From contig NZ_AUFF01000006.1 in the NCBI RefSeq assembly GCF_000426365.1, positions 1 to 64,000 on the forward strand: 64,000 bases of DNA, given 5' to 3'. Made by a program: the position numbers and the translations under genes. How positions within the stretch are numbered: the stretch's first letter is position 1; each line of letters starts with the position of its first letter. The notes beneath the pieces are model-generated. The model saw only the letters and a program-made list of their open reading frames with translations. It had not been told where the DNA came from and made no database searches. Positions 10,585 to 22,021 of this stretch are shown here, piece by piece. The DNA is from Arenimonas composti TR7-09 = DSM 18010 (lineage in GTDB: Bacteria > Pseudomonadota > Gammaproteobacteria > Xanthomonadales > Xanthomonadaceae).

Positions 10585-10616
10585 GAACATCGGAGCGCTC
10601 CGGCGCTCCGATGTTC
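10585..10616. terminator. Strong hairpin between convergent icd and histidine kinase genes
   Basis: A perfect 14-bp stem (GAACATCGGAGCGC at 10585-10598 and its complement at 10603-10616) with a TCCG loop. There is no T-run on either side. It probably acts as a bidirectional terminator or 3'-end stabiliser. Confidence 0.6.
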
Positions 10617-10620
10617 CCTG

Positions 10621-10650
10621 GTTCGTAGTTCATACGAGGTACGAACTAGG
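10621..10650 (-). repeat. Heptad repeat array (GTTCGTA/CGAGGTA type)
   Basis: Four successive 7-bp units are readable: GTTCGTA 10621-10627, GTTCATA 10628-10634, CGAGGTA 10635-10641, CGAACTA 10642-10648. The TAG stop codon of the histidine kinase (10648-10646) lies inside the last unit. It is the same unit order as at 22758-22785. Confidence 0.75.
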
Positions 10651-12205
10651 GTTTCTGCAGCAACGCCGTCAACCGCCCGATGTCCGCCGGCTTCAGCAGG
10701 TGCGCGTCGAAGCCGGCCGCGGCGACGCGCTCGCGGTCGTCGGGCTGGCCCCAGCCGCTGAGGGCGATCAGCAGCAGGCCGTCGTTGGCGGGATCGGCGC
10801 GCAGGCGGCGGGCGAGTTCGCAGCCGTCCATGCCGGGCATGCCGATGTCGAGGATCGCCGCCGCCGGGCGGCGCCGGCCGGCGAGCGCGAGCGCCTGCAC
10901 GCCGTCGTAGGCGACTTCGGTGTCGGCACCGAGCACGTCCAGATACATCGCCAGCGTGTTCGCCGCGTCCTGGTTGTCGTCGACGATCAGGATCGGCCCG
11001 CGCAGCGGCGCGTCGGGCGCCGCGGGAAGGCCGTCGCCACGGGCCGTGCTCGCGAGCGCGGCCGCCTCGGCGAGCGGCAGTTCGACCACCATCTCGGTGC
11101 CGAGCCCGTCGCCGGCGCTGAACGCCTGCACGCGGCCGCCGTGCATCTCCACGAGGCTGCGCACCAGCGTCAGGCCGATGCCCAGCCCGCCCTGTCCGGC
11201 GCGCGAGGTGCTGCTGACCTGCACGAACATGTCGAACACGCGCGGCAGCATCGTCGCGGGGATGCCGACGCCGTCGTCGCGCACGCGCACGCGCACCGAA
11301 CCCGGGCCGCTCTCGGCGGGCACGCGCTCGACGCGGACCTGGATCCGGCCGCCACGCGGCGTGTATTTCGCGGCGTTGTTCAGCAGGTTCGCGAACACCT
11401 GCGTGAGGCGCACGCCGTCGCCCGTCAGCATCCAGTCGCCCGGCGCGATCTCGAGGCTGAACTCGTGCCCTTCCATCTTCGGCCGGCTCAGTTCGACCGC
11501 TTCCTCCAGCACGGTGCGCAGCGACAGCGGCTCGGGCCGCAGCGCGATGCGGCCGCGGGTGATGCGCGAGACCTCCATCAGGTCGTCGATCAGCCGCACC
11601 ATGTGCTCGACCTGCCGGTCCATCATTTCGAAGTGACGCTGCGCCGCGTCCGGCGGGAGGTCGGCGTGGCGCAGCAGCGCGAGCGCGGTGCCGAGCGGGG
11701 CGAGCGGGTTGCGCAGTTCATGCGCGAGCGTGGCCAGGAATTCGGTCTTGCGCTGGTCGTCCTCGCGCAGGCCGGCGAGCAGCCGCCGCATCTCGTACTG
11801 GCGCTGCCGCGCACGCAGCGCGCTGCGCACGGTGCTGACGAGGGCGGAGATGCGCAGCGGCCGTTCGATGACGGTGACGTTGGCGATGCGCTCCATCGCC
11901 TCGCGGATCGCGCCGGAGTCGGCACCCGGCCGTGCGAGCACCAGCACCGGCAGGTCCGACCACGGCTCCTGGCGGCGCAGCTGTTCCATCACGTCGAGCA
12001 TCGCCGGTTCGCCGAGAACCTCTTCGGCGAGCAGCAGCGTGCCGGCACCGGCCCGCATCTCGACGTCGATGCACGCCACGTCCGGGCACGCGAGCGCCGG
12101 GATGCCGGCCTGCTCGAGCACGCGCAGCGCCAGCGTCGCGTCGCGCGCGGTCGCGGTGCGCAGCAGGACCCGCGACTCCGCGGGATCCGGGGCCGGATCG
12201 CTCAT
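10646..12205 (-). CDS. Hybrid sensor histidine kinase with C-terminal receiver
   Basis: A 519-aa soluble protein without membrane segments. Residues 1-135 look like a degenerate receiver-like domain. HisKA follows with the phospho-acceptor His162 in [12 protein letters not shown], and HATPase_c has [16 protein letters not shown] (N box), DDGVGIP (G1) and [12 protein letters not shown] (G2). The C-terminal receiver (403-519) has Asp453 in [11 protein letters not shown] and Lys505. The ATG at 12205 is 28 bases after the stop of the KaiC-like gene, so the two are surely cotranscribed. It probably relays a signal tied to the KaiC-like ATPase; the downstream target is not in view. Its stop codon lies in a heptad repeat. 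Confidence 0.88.
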   Translation of the reverse strand: MSDPAPDPAESRVLLRTATARDATLALRVLEQAGIPALACPDVACIDVEMRAGAGTLLLAEEVLGEPAMLDVMEQLRRQEPWSDLPVLVLARPGADSGAIREAMERIANVTVIERPLRISALVSTVRSALRARQRQYEMRRLLAGLREDDQRKTEFLATLAHELRNPLAPLGTALALLRHADLPPDAAQRHFEMMDRQVEHMVRLIDDLMEVSRITRGRIALRPEPLSLRTVLEEAVELSRPKMEGHEFSLEIAPGDWMLTGDGVRLTQVFANLLNNAAKYTPRGGRIQVRVERVPAESGPGSVRVRVRDDGVGIPATMLPRVFDMFVQVSSTSRAGQGGLGIGLTLVRSLVEMHGGRVQAFSAGDGLGTEMVVELPLAEAAALASTARGDGLPAAPDAPLRGPILIVDDNQDAANTLAMYLDVLGADTEVAYDGVQALALAGRRRPAAAILDIGMPGMDGCELARRLRADPANDGLLLIALSGWGQPDDRERVAAAGFDAHLLKPADIGRLTALLQKP

Positions 12206-12233
12206 GCGTACGTCGCCGGTTCGGGGCGGGGCG

Positions 12234-13733
12234 TCATCGCAACTCGCGGGGATCTTCGTCGGTGCGGCTCGGCACCCCGGTGAGGATGCCGCGGAATTGC
12301 CGCAGCGGCGGCCCGACATGCAGACCGTCGTCGCGCATGGAGAAGCCCCGGATCGTGCGCTCGTGCGCGCCACCGCGTTTCTTCAGCACCGAGATCGCCT
12401 GGTGCACTTCGCCTTCCGATTCGAAGTAGCGCAGCATCACGACCGCGTCGGCGAGATAGCTCGCGTCGACGGGCGTCGACATGTTCACGCCGATCAGCCC
12501 GTGCTGGGCGCCGATGAGGATCGTCGCGACGCCGGACTGGCCGAGGAAGGTCAGCAGTTCGTGCAGGTGCACGATCAGGAAGCGCTCGTCCGGCATCGCG
12601 TTGAGGAAGCCGTTGAGGCTGTCGAGGACGACCACTTTCGCGCCGCCCTGCTCGACCATCGCGCGGATGTCGTGCGCCAGCTCACCCGGCGTGAGTTCCG
12701 CCGGATCGATCTGGCGGACGCGGATGCGCCCGGCCTCGATGTGATCCTCGAGACCCATGGTCATCCCGTCGCAGCGGGTGCGCAGGGTTTCCTCGCTTTC
12801 GTCGAACAGGTACACCGCCGCGACCTCCCCGCGGCGCGCGGCCGCCACCGCGTACTGCATCGCGACCGTGGACTTGCCGGTGCCGGGCGCGCCGACGACC
12901 AGCGTGCTCGTGCCCGACTCCAGGCCACCGCCGAGCAGGTCGTCGAGGGCGGCGATGCCGCTCTTGAGGCGGGTGCGCGCCGTCTCGGGGCGGTGTTCGG
13001 CGGCGATCAGGCGCGGGTAGACCTTCAGGCCGCCGTGCAGGATGCGGTAATCGTGGAAGCCGCCGCGGAAACCCTGGCCGCGGAACTTCACGACGATCAG
13101 CCGGCGCCGTGCGGCACCGTAATCGGACACGTTCTGCTCGAGGCGGATCACCGCATGCGCGATCGACTGCACGTGCAGGTCGTGCTCCATCGCGGTCATG
13201 TCGTCGAGCAGCAGCACGGTGCAGTCGCGGCCGGCGAAGAACTGCTTCAGCGCCAGGATCTGCCGCCGGTAGCGCAGCGAGTTGCCGGCCAGCAGGCGCA
13301 GTTCCGACAGCGAATCGAACACCACGCGCGTGGGCTTGAGCGTCTCGACGTCGGCGATGATGCGCTGGCTGGTCGCGCCCAGCTCGACCTCGGAGGGGTG
13401 GAACATCGTGTACTGCTCGTCGGGCTGCAGGCTGTCGGCCGACGGGAGCAGCTCGCGCATCTGCACGCCGGTCAGGTCCCAGCCGTGCGACGCGGCGACG
13501 CCCTGCAGTTCGACCTCGCTCTCCGAGAGCGTCACGTACAGCACCGACTCGCCGTTGCGCACGCCTTCGATCAGGAACTGCAGCGCCAGGGTGGTCTTGC
13601 CCGAGCCGGGCGTGCCCTCGATCAGGTAGAGGCGCGAGGGGGCCAGGCCGCCACCCAGGACATCGTCGAGCCCGGGGACGCCGGTGCTGATCAGCGGTCG
13701 CGACGAGGGCGCGTCCGGGCCGGTTTGTTTCAT
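12234..13733 (-). CDS. KaiC-like double-domain RecA-family ATPase
   Basis: This 499-aa protein has two tandem KaiC domains, each with a Walker A motif: GTPGSGKTT at 40-48 and GAPGTGKST at 281-289. Walker B-like strands are [10 protein letters not shown] and [11 protein letters not shown]. Each domain has an acidic pair after its second strand ([16 protein letters not shown]), as in KaiC catalysis. The start MKQTGPD at 13733 is preceded by GGAGCGATC. No KaiA or KaiB gene is nearby. KaiC-like ATPases next to hybrid histidine kinases are common outside cyanobacteria and are thought to serve signalling and stress responses, so calling it a circadian clock gene would be unsupported. Confidence 0.9.
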   Translation of the reverse strand: MKQTGPDAPSSRPLISTGVPGLDDVLGGGLAPSRLYLIEGTPGSGKTTLALQFLIEGVRNGESVLYVTLSESEVELQGVAASHGWDLTGVQMRELLPSADSLQPDEQYTMFHPSEVELGATSQRIIADVETLKPTRVVFDSLSELRLLAGNSLRYRRQILALKQFFAGRDCTVLLLDDMTAMEHDLHVQSIAHAVIRLEQNVSDYGAARRRLIVVKFRGQGFRGGFHDYRILHGGLKVYPRLIAAEHRPETARTRLKSGIAALDDLLGGGLESGTSTLVVGAPGTGKSTVAMQYAVAAARRGEVAAVYLFDESEETLRTRCDGMTMGLEDHIEAGRIRVRQIDPAELTPGELAHDIRAMVEQGGAKVVVLDSLNGFLNAMPDERFLIVHLHELLTFLGQSGVATILIGAQHGLIGVNMSTPVDASYLADAVVMLRYFESEGEVHQAISVLKKRGGAHERTIRGFSMRDDGLHVGPPLRQFRGILTGVPSRTDEDPRELR

Positions 13734-13874
13734 GGATCGCTCCGAGAGGGTCACGCACTCCCCGCAGCGTGCGTGGAACCAGGGTAGCCAGCGCCGCATC
13801 GCGGACGCGTGAAGCCGGGTCGTGGCGGCCGGGCAAGCCTAGAATCGGACCTTTCCGCCCGCAAGGTACCCGCC

Positions 13875-15638
13875 ATGAACCGTCCCGCCCCGTCCACCCC
13901 GCGCGGATTCCAGGCGACGTCGAGCGTGGCGAAGAGCCTGGCGCTGGGCGAGATCCTCGAACAGAACCTGTTCCCGTACCCGGCGGTCCGCGAACGCGAC
14001 CGCGAGATGCTGGGGATGATGGTGGACGCGATCGACCGTTTCCTGGCCGGCCACGCCGACGATTTCGCGGCCTGGGACGCGGCCGCGGAGCAGCCGCCGG
14101 AATTCATCCAGGCGTTGCGCGAGCTGGGCCTGTTCGGGCTGATCATCCCGGAGGAGTTCGGCGGACTGGAACTGAGCAACGCCGCGTATGCGCGCGTGCT
14201 CGCGCAGACCAGCGCCCACGACAGCTCGGTGTCGCTGACCATCGGCGCGCACAGCTCGATCGGCATGAAGGGCCTGCTGCTGTTCGGTACCGACGAACAG
14301 AAGCAGCGCTACCTGCCCCGCCTGGCGAGCGGCGAGATGATCGCCGCGTTCTGCCTGACCGAACCGGGCGCCGGTTCCGACGCCGCGGCGATCCGCACGA
14401 AGGCGGTCCGGAACGACGACGGCTCGTGGACGCTCGACGGCGGGAAGCTCTGGATCACCAACGGCGGCATCGCCGATTTCTACACGGTGTTCGCGCGCAC
14501 CGACGGTCCGGAGGGGAAGATCACCGCGTTCCTGGTCGAGGCGGCCTGGAACGGCGTGAGCCGCGGTCCGCACGAGGACAAGCTCGGGATCCGCGCCTCG
14601 TCGACCACCACGGTGTCGTTCTCCGGCGTGCGCGTGCCGGCGGAGAACGTGCTCGGCGACGTCGGCAAGGGCTTCAAGGTCGCGATGGGCATCCTCAACA
14701 ACGGCCGCACCGGCCTCGGCGGCGGCGCGGTCGGCGGCATGAAGGCGCTGATCCGCAAGGCCTGCGCGCAGGCGCAGGAACGCCGCCAGTTCGACACCCC
14801 GATCGCCGAGTTCGGCCTGGTGCGGGAGAAGATCGCGCAGATGACCGTCGAGTGCTTCGCCGCCGAGGCGACGGTGTGGATGGTCGCGCACTACATCGAC
14901 AGCGGCCATGCCGACTATTCGGTGGAGGCGGCGATCAGCAAGGTCTACGCCAGCGAGGCAATGCAGCGCGCCGCCTACGAAGCGCTGCAGATCGCCGGCG
15001 GCAACGGCTACATGAAGGAATTCCCGTACGAGCGCTTCGTGCGCGACGCGCGGATCCTGCCGATCTTCGAGGGCACCAACGAGATCCTGCGCCTCTACGT
15101 GGCGCTGTCGGTGCTCAAGGGCGTCGGCGCGTCGCTGGGGGAGCTGCAGTCGGCGCTCGGTTCGATCTTCAACGACCCGATCAAGGGCTTCGGCGTGCTC
15201 GGAGGCTATGCCGAGCGCCGGTTCGCGCAGGCGACCGGTCTGTTCGGCGACCGCATCGGCCACGCGCTGGCGCCGGAGCTGGCGCCGCTGGCGCGGGTCT
15301 ACGAGAAGTACGCGGTCGAGCTGGCGCGGGTCGCCGACGCGGCGCTGCGCCGGCACGGCAAGCAGATCGCCGACAGGCAACACGTGCAGAAGCGCATCGC
15401 CGACCTGGTGATCGACCTGTTCGTCGGCCTGTGCGTGCTGTCGCGCGCGCAGTCGCTGGTGGAAGCCGACCCGGCGCAGGCGCCGCTGGTGATCGACGTC
15501 GCCCGCACGTTCACTCGCCAGGCGCGGCGGCGGATGGCGCGCAACGTGCGCGGCTTCGAACACAACGAGGACGCCGCGGTCGAGGCGATCGCCGGGGCGA
15601 TCCTCGAACGCGGCGCCTATCCCTGGGACGTGCTCTGA
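13875..15638 (+). CDS. Acyl-CoA dehydrogenase (long/very-long-chain type)
   Basis: An FAD-dependent acyl-CoA dehydrogenase of 587 aa, longer than the usual 380-400 because of a C-terminal extension (from about 420), as in VLCAD/ACAD9-like enzymes. Family motifs include AFCLTEPGAGSDAAAIRT, KLWITNGG, GGNGYMKEFPYERFVRD and the catalytic-base region PIFEGTNEILR. It performs the first oxidation of fatty-acid beta-oxidation. The ATG at 13875 follows AAGGT; a TAGAAT -10-like sequence is at 13840-13845. It is divergent from the KaiC-like gene and convergent with katG, 24 bases apart. Confidence 0.9.
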   Translation: MNRPAPSTPRGFQATSSVAKSLALGEILEQNLFPYPAVRERDREMLGMMVDAIDRFLAGHADDFAAWDAAAEQPPEFIQALRELGLFGLIIPEEFGGLELSNAAYARVLAQTSAHDSSVSLTIGAHSSIGMKGLLLFGTDEQKQRYLPRLASGEMIAAFCLTEPGAGSDAAAIRTKAVRNDDGSWTLDGGKLWITNGGIADFYTVFARTDGPEGKITAFLVEAAWNGVSRGPHEDKLGIRASSTTTVSFSGVRVPAENVLGDVGKGFKVAMGILNNGRTGLGGGAVGGMKALIRKACAQAQERRQFDTPIAEFGLVREKIAQMTVECFAAEATVWMVAHYIDSGHADYSVEAAISKVYASEAMQRAAYEALQIAGGNGYMKEFPYERFVRDARILPIFEGTNEILRLYVALSVLKGVGASLGELQSALGSIFNDPIKGFGVLGGYAERRFAQATGLFGDRIGHALAPELAPLARVYEKYAVELARVADAALRRHGKQIADRQHVQKRIADLVIDLFVGLCVLSRAQSLVEADPAQAPLVIDVARTFTRQARRRMARNVRGFEHNEDAAVEAIAGAILERGAYPWDVL

Positions 15639-15662
15639 GCGGGCACGTCCGCCTTCGCGGCC

Positions 15663-17980
<2,318 letters not shown>

Positions 17981-18094
17981 GGTCATCGCCTGCCGCGTGG
18001 CCACGCAGGCGCGGAAGCTGGCGCGTGCCCGCGTTTTCCGGCCGCGGCGGCCGGTGGTAGCCTCGGGGCCCCTGCCGCCTTCCGGAGTCCGCCG

Positions 18095-19033
18095 ATGCGC
18101 CCGTCGATCGCCCCGCTCGCCGCCGCCCTCGCCACCGCCCTGCTGCTCGCCGCCTGCGGCTCGTCGAACGCGCCCGACGCGACCATCAACGATGCGCCGG
18201 CCGACGCGCTCGCCGCGGCGGCGACGCCTGCCGAGGCCGCCGCCGCCGAGGAAGCCGCGCTGCGCGACCGCGAGACCGATCCGCTCGACGCGATCCTCGC
18301 CGGCGACTGGCGCGACCCGAAGAACACCGCCCGCGACACCTGGCGGCATCCGCGCGAGACGCTGGCCTTCTTCGAGGTCGGCGCCAGCCAGCGCATCATC
18401 GAGATCAGCCCGGGTGGCGGCTGGTACACCGAGATCCTGGCGCCGCTGGCGCAGGGCAAGGGCAGCTACACCGGCGTGATCAACGATCCGGCGGCGTTCG
18501 CCGACGAGCGCACGCGCAACTACTACACCCGCAACAACACCGCGCTGCGCGACAAGCTCGCCGCGCGCGCCGACGTGTTCGGAAACGCCCGCCTGGTCGA
18601 GATCGATCCGCAGGCGCCGGTGCTCGGCGAGCCGAGCTCGGCCGACGTCGTGCTGACCTTCCGCAACGTGCACAACTGGGTCATGGACGGTTACGAGCGG
18701 CAGATGTTCCAGGCCTTCTTCGACGTGCTCGCTCCGGGCGGCGTGCTCGGCGTCGTCGAACACCGCGCGGCCGCCGGGCGCACGCTCGAGGAAGTGAAGG
18801 AGAGCGGCTACCTGCCGGAGGATTACGTGATCCAGCTCGCCACCGACGCCGGTTTCGTGCTCGAGGAGAAGAGCGAGATCAACGCCAACCCGGCCGACAC
18901 CAAGGATCATCCCAACGGCGTCTGGACCCTTCCGCCCGGCAACAACCACGACGCCGCCGACGCCGCGAAGTACGCCGCGATCGGCGAGAGCGACCGCATG
19001 ACCCTGCGCTTCCGCAAGCCGAAAGACGAGTAA
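18095..19033 (+). CDS. Predicted lipoprotein with class I SAM-methyltransferase fold
   Basis: 312 aa. The first 22 residues are a lipoprotein signal (ALLLAACGSS, lipobox LAAC), followed by an Ala-rich linker. The remaining part resembles the predicted methyltransferase family COG4798: motif I is altered to IIEISPGGGWYTEIL, followed by DVVLTFRNVHNW and FFDVLAPGGVLGVVEHR. Family members usually are exported, so a SAM-dependent reaction in the envelope is doubtful; the fold may have been recruited for another purpose. The stop TAA (19031-19033) is part of a heptad repeat. Confidence 0.8.
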   Translation: MRPSIAPLAAALATALLLAACGSSNAPDATINDAPADALAAAATPAEAAAAEEAALRDRETDPLDAILAGDWRDPKNTARDTWRHPRETLAFFEVGASQRIIEISPGGGWYTEILAPLAQGKGSYTGVINDPAAFADERTRNYYTRNNTALRDKLAARADVFGNARLVEIDPQAPVLGEPSSADVVLTFRNVHNWVMDGYERQMFQAFFDVLAPGGVLGVVEHRAAAGRTLEEVKESGYLPEDYVIQLATDAGFVLEEKSEINANPADTKDHPNGVWTLPPGNNHDAADAAKYAAIGESDRMTLRFRKPKDE

Positions 19034-19115
19034 CGAGGGGAGAGGAACGAGTAACGAGTAGGAGCGGCTTCAGCCGCGATCCTCTCCACTCTTCGCTCTC
19101 CACTCTTTACTCGCC
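19026..19115. repeat. Heptad repeat inverted pair enclosing a REP sequence
   Basis: Left arm units in perfect register: ACGAGTA 19026-19032, ACGAGGG, GAGAGGA, ACGAGTA, ACGAGTA to 19060. The arm runs directly into a REP element (GTAGGAGCGGCTTCAGCCGC at 19058-19077). The right arm, 19081-19115, reads CCTCTCC, ACTCTTC, GCTCTCC, ACTCTTT, ACTCGCC, again in 7-bp steps and in reverse orientation. Confidence 0.8.
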
Positions 19116-19164
19116 TTTCGCGGCGCTGGCCGCACGCTCGGGCTCCCACCCAGGAGCCCGCGCG

Positions 19165-19554
19165 ATGAATCCCCACACCCTGCTCGGTACTGTGCTCGTG
19201 CTGCTGGCGCTGTCGGCGCTCGGCGGCATCGCGATGGGTCTCATCCGCCTCGCCGGCAAGCGCAACCCGCCGCCGTGGATGTCGATGGCGCACGGCCTGA
19301 TGGCCGGCGCCGGCTTCACCCTGCTGGTCTACGGGCTGTTCGTGCTGGCGTTGCCGCGCAGCGCCGGCTGGGGCGCCGGCGCCCTGGCGATCGCCGCCCT
19401 CGGCGGCGTGGTGATGAACCTGGGCCACGACCAGAAGCAGCGGCTGATCCCGCGCAACCTGCTGGCCGCGCACGCCGTGCTGGCGATCGCCGGTTTCGCC
19501 CTCGTCGCCCTCGCCTGGACCGGCACCGATCCGCAGACCCTCGTGGCCCCCTGA
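19165..19554 (+). CDS. Small membrane protein with four predicted TM helices
   Basis: 129 aa, almost entirely hydrophobic: helices near residues 5-27, 42-63, 68-88 and 99-121. A conserved-looking HGLMAGAGFTLLVYG and GHDQKQ loop are the only polar landmarks. No family is recognised with certainty. It stands alone between two heptad-repeat sites; the ATG follows AGGAGCCCGCGCG. Confidence 0.75.
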   Translation: MNPHTLLGTVLVLLALSALGGIAMGLIRLAGKRNPPPWMSMAHGLMAGAGFTLLVYGLFVLALPRSAGWGAGALAIAALGGVVMNLGHDQKQRLIPRNLLAAHAVLAIAGFALVALAWTGTDPQTLVAP

Positions 19555-19573
19555 CCCGCCAGGCGGCCCAGCC

Positions 19574-19615
19574 GTTACTCGTTACTCGTTACTCTCCACT
19601 CGTTACTCGCTCTCC
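19574..19615 (-). repeat. Heptad repeat array overlapping ABC transporter 3' end
   Basis: Six units in register on the plus strand: GTTACTC three times (19574-19594), TCCACTC 19595-19601, GTTACTC 19602-19608, GCTCTCC 19609-19615. Read on the minus strand, this encodes the last 13 residues and the stop codon of the ABC transporter. Its 28-bp core is identical to both arms of the pair at 56352-56458. Confidence 0.85.
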
Positions 19616-21362
19616 CGGTCTGCAGCCGCCACAGCGCCGCATACGCCCCGCCGCGGGCGACGAGTTCGTCGTGCGTGCCGGATTCGACGATGCGCCCGGC
19701 CTCCATCACGTGGATGGCGTCGGCGTGGCGGACGGTGCTGAGGCGATGCGCGACGACGAGGGTCGTGCGCTCGCGGCCGGCGCGCGCCAGCGAATGCTGG
19801 ATCGCCGCCTCGGTCTCGTTGTCGACCGCGCTGGTCGCCTCGTCGAGCAGCAGGATCGCCGGGTCGCGGTAGAGCGCGCGCGCCAGGGCGATGCGCTGGC
19901 GCTGGCCGCCGCTGAGGTTGCCGCCGCGCTCGCCGACCGGGGCGTCGTAGCCGCCGGGCAGCGCGGCGATGAAGTCGTGGGCCTCCGCCGCGCGCGCCGC
20001 CGCCTCGATACGCGCACGGTCGTGGCCGATGTCGCCGTAGGCGATGTTGTCGGCGACGCTGCCGTCGGTCAGGAAGGGTTCCTGCGCCACATAACCGAGC
20101 CAGCCGCGCAGTGCCGCCGGGTCGAGCGTGGTGATGTCGGTGCCGTCGACGCGGATCGTGCCGCGCTTGGGGTCGAGGAAACGCAGCAGCAGCTTCAGCA
20201 GCGTGCTCTTGCCGGCGCCGGTACCGCCGACCAGGGCGACGGTGGCGCCGGCCGGCACCGCGAACGTCACCGCCTGCAGGGCCTGCCTTCCGTCGTAGTC
20301 GAACGCGACGCCGGCGAAGCTCAGCTCGCCGCGCGGACGTTTCGGCAGCTGGCCCTCGCCGCGCACCGGTACCGGCGTGTCGAGCAGGTCCATCACCCGG
20401 TTCACCGAGGCCATCGCGCGCTGGTAGAGGTCGACCATGTCGGCGAGCCGGGTCAGCGGCCACAACAGGCGCTGCGTCAGATAGACCAGCGCCGAATACG
20501 AACCGACACCGAGCTCGCCGCGCAGGGTCAGCACGCCGCCGTAGAGCAGGGTCGCGACGAAGCCGCAGAGGATCGCCATGCGGATCACCGGTGTGATCGC
20601 CGCCGAGAAGCGGATCGCCTCGGCATTGCGGGCGCGGAAACCGTCGCTGGCCTGGCGCAGGTGTTCGGCCTCGAAGGCTTCGGCGGTATAGGCCTGGATC
20701 GTCGCCATGCCGCCGAGGTTGTTGTTCAGCCGCGCCGACACCGTCGCCGCCGCCTCGCGCGCGGCGGCATAGCGCGGCGCCAGCCGCTTCTGGAACCAGA
20801 ACGCGCCGACCAGGATCAGTGGGATCGGCAGGAAGGCGAGGAAGGCCAGCTTCGCGGTCAGGAAGAAGAACACCGCGCCGACCAGCAGCGACGACACCGC
20901 GACCTGGATCAGGTCGTTGGCGCCGGTGTTGAGGAAACGTTCGATCTGGTTGACGTCCTCGTTCAGCAGGGCCATCAGCCGGCCGCTGCGCTCGCGTTCG
21001 ATCACCGCCGGTGGCAGCTGCTGCAGATGCCCGTAGGCGGCCTGGCGCAGCCCGTGCTGCAGTTCCTGCGCGAGGCCGCGCCAGCGCAGCGCGTACAGGT
21101 ATTCGAACAGCGATTCGAGCACCCACACGATGATCGTCAGCGCCACCAGCACGTAGAGCTGGTGCAGCGGTTCGGGAAAGCCGGCGCGGGCGAGGAAGGA
21201 GTCGCGCTGGTTGACGACGACGTCGACCGCGACGCCGATCAGCAGTTCCGGCAGGACGTCGAACACCTTGTTGAGCACGGAATAGAGCGAGGCGCTCGCG
21301 ACCGTGCGGCGGTGCGGACGGGCGAAGCCGGCGAGGCGGCGCAGCGGATGATCGGGCGACAT
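19575..21362 (-). CDS. ABC exporter, fused permease and ATPase (MsbA/MDR type)
   Basis: 595 aa. Residues 1-310 form a six-helix type-1 ABC transmembrane domain. The ATPase follows with Walker A GGTGAGKST, Q-loop YVAQEPF, signature LSGGQRQRIALARAL, Walker B ILLLDEATSAVD and H-loop AHRLSTVRH. It should work as a homodimeric exporter of lipid or drug-like substrates; the substrate cannot be told. I chose MSPDHPLRR at 21362, after AGGACGTCCC. The last 13 residues (ASNEWRVTSNE region) are encoded by a heptad repeat, which also gives the TAA stop, so the native C-terminus may have been shorter or different. Confidence 0.9.
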   Translation of the reverse strand: MSPDHPLRRLAGFARPHRRTVASASLYSVLNKVFDVLPELLIGVAVDVVVNQRDSFLARAGFPEPLHQLYVLVALTIIVWVLESLFEYLYALRWRGLAQELQHGLRQAAYGHLQQLPPAVIERERSGRLMALLNEDVNQIERFLNTGANDLIQVAVSSLLVGAVFFFLTAKLAFLAFLPIPLILVGAFWFQKRLAPRYAAAREAAATVSARLNNNLGGMATIQAYTAEAFEAEHLRQASDGFRARNAEAIRFSAAITPVIRMAILCGFVATLLYGGVLTLRGELGVGSYSALVYLTQRLLWPLTRLADMVDLYQRAMASVNRVMDLLDTPVPVRGEGQLPKRPRGELSFAGVAFDYDGRQALQAVTFAVPAGATVALVGGTGAGKSTLLKLLLRFLDPKRGTIRVDGTDITTLDPAALRGWLGYVAQEPFLTDGSVADNIAYGDIGHDRARIEAAARAAEAHDFIAALPGGYDAPVGERGGNLSGGQRQRIALARALYRDPAILLLDEATSAVDNETEAAIQHSLARAGRERTTLVVAHRLSTVRHADAIHVMEAGRIVESGTHDELVARGGAYAALWRLQTGRASNEWRVTSNE

Positions 21363-21459
21363 GGGACGTCCTGGGCGGGCGCCGCGCCGTGGCGGGCGGC
21401 GGGCGGTGGCTGGAATCGAAACGACGGCAGCCAGTTTCCCACGGGCGTACACTCGACCC

Positions 21460-22005
21460 ATGCTGATCGCCTTCAACAAGCCCTTCGGCGTGTTGTGCCA
21501 GTTCACCGACAAGACGGTGCCGCCGCGGCCGACGCTCGCCGGTTTCGAGCTGCCGCCGGGCGTCTATGCGGCCGGCCGCCTGGACCAGGATTCCGAAGGC
21601 CTGCTGCTGCTCAGCGACGACGGCCCGCTGATCGCCCGCATCAGCTCGCCGAAGTTCCACTGGCCGAAAACCTATCTGGTCCAGGTCGAGGGCGATGCGG
21701 ACGAGGAACAGCTGGCGGCATTGCGCGCCGGCGTCACCCTCGCGGACGGGCCGACGCGGCCGGCGAAGGTTCAGCGCCTGATCGGCCAGCCCGACTGGCT
21801 GTGGCCGCGGGATCCGCCGGTGCGTTTCCGCAAGTCGGTGCCCGAGAGCTGGATCGAGATGACGATCACCGAGGGCCGCAACCGCCAGGTGCGGCGGATG
21901 ACCGCGGCGGTCGGACTGCCGACGCTGCGCCTGGTGCGGATCGCGGTCGGGCCGCACCGGCTCGAAGGCCTCGCCCCCGGCCACTGGCGCGAACTGGTGC
22001 AGTAG
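21460..22005 (+). CDS. rluE: 23S rRNA pseudouridine synthase, RluE type
   Basis: 181 aa, RsuA-family synthase without an S4 domain, the form of RluE, which modifies U2457 in E. coli 23S rRNA. The catalytic motif is GRLDQDSEGLLLLSDDG with the essential Asp, and the C-terminal block is EGRNRQVRRMTAAVGLPTLRLVR. The ATG at 21460 begins the conserved LIAFNKPFGVLCQF; it lies six bases after TACACT, so a leaderless mRNA is possible. Divergent from the ABC exporter and 16 bases ahead of a methyltransferase gene. Confidence 0.9.
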   Translation: MLIAFNKPFGVLCQFTDKTVPPRPTLAGFELPPGVYAAGRLDQDSEGLLLLSDDGPLIARISSPKFHWPKTYLVQVEGDADEEQLAALRAGVTLADGPTRPAKVQRLIGQPDWLWPRDPPVRFRKSVPESWIEMTITEGRNRQVRRMTAAVGLPTLRLVRIAVGPHRLEGLAPGHWRELVQ

Positions 22006-22021
22006 GCGGGGCCGGCCGGCG

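Noticed and set aside
12234-13733. Complete circadian clock locus
   Set aside because: Only a KaiC-like ATPase is present; no KaiA or KaiB gene is visible, so a clock function cannot be claimed.
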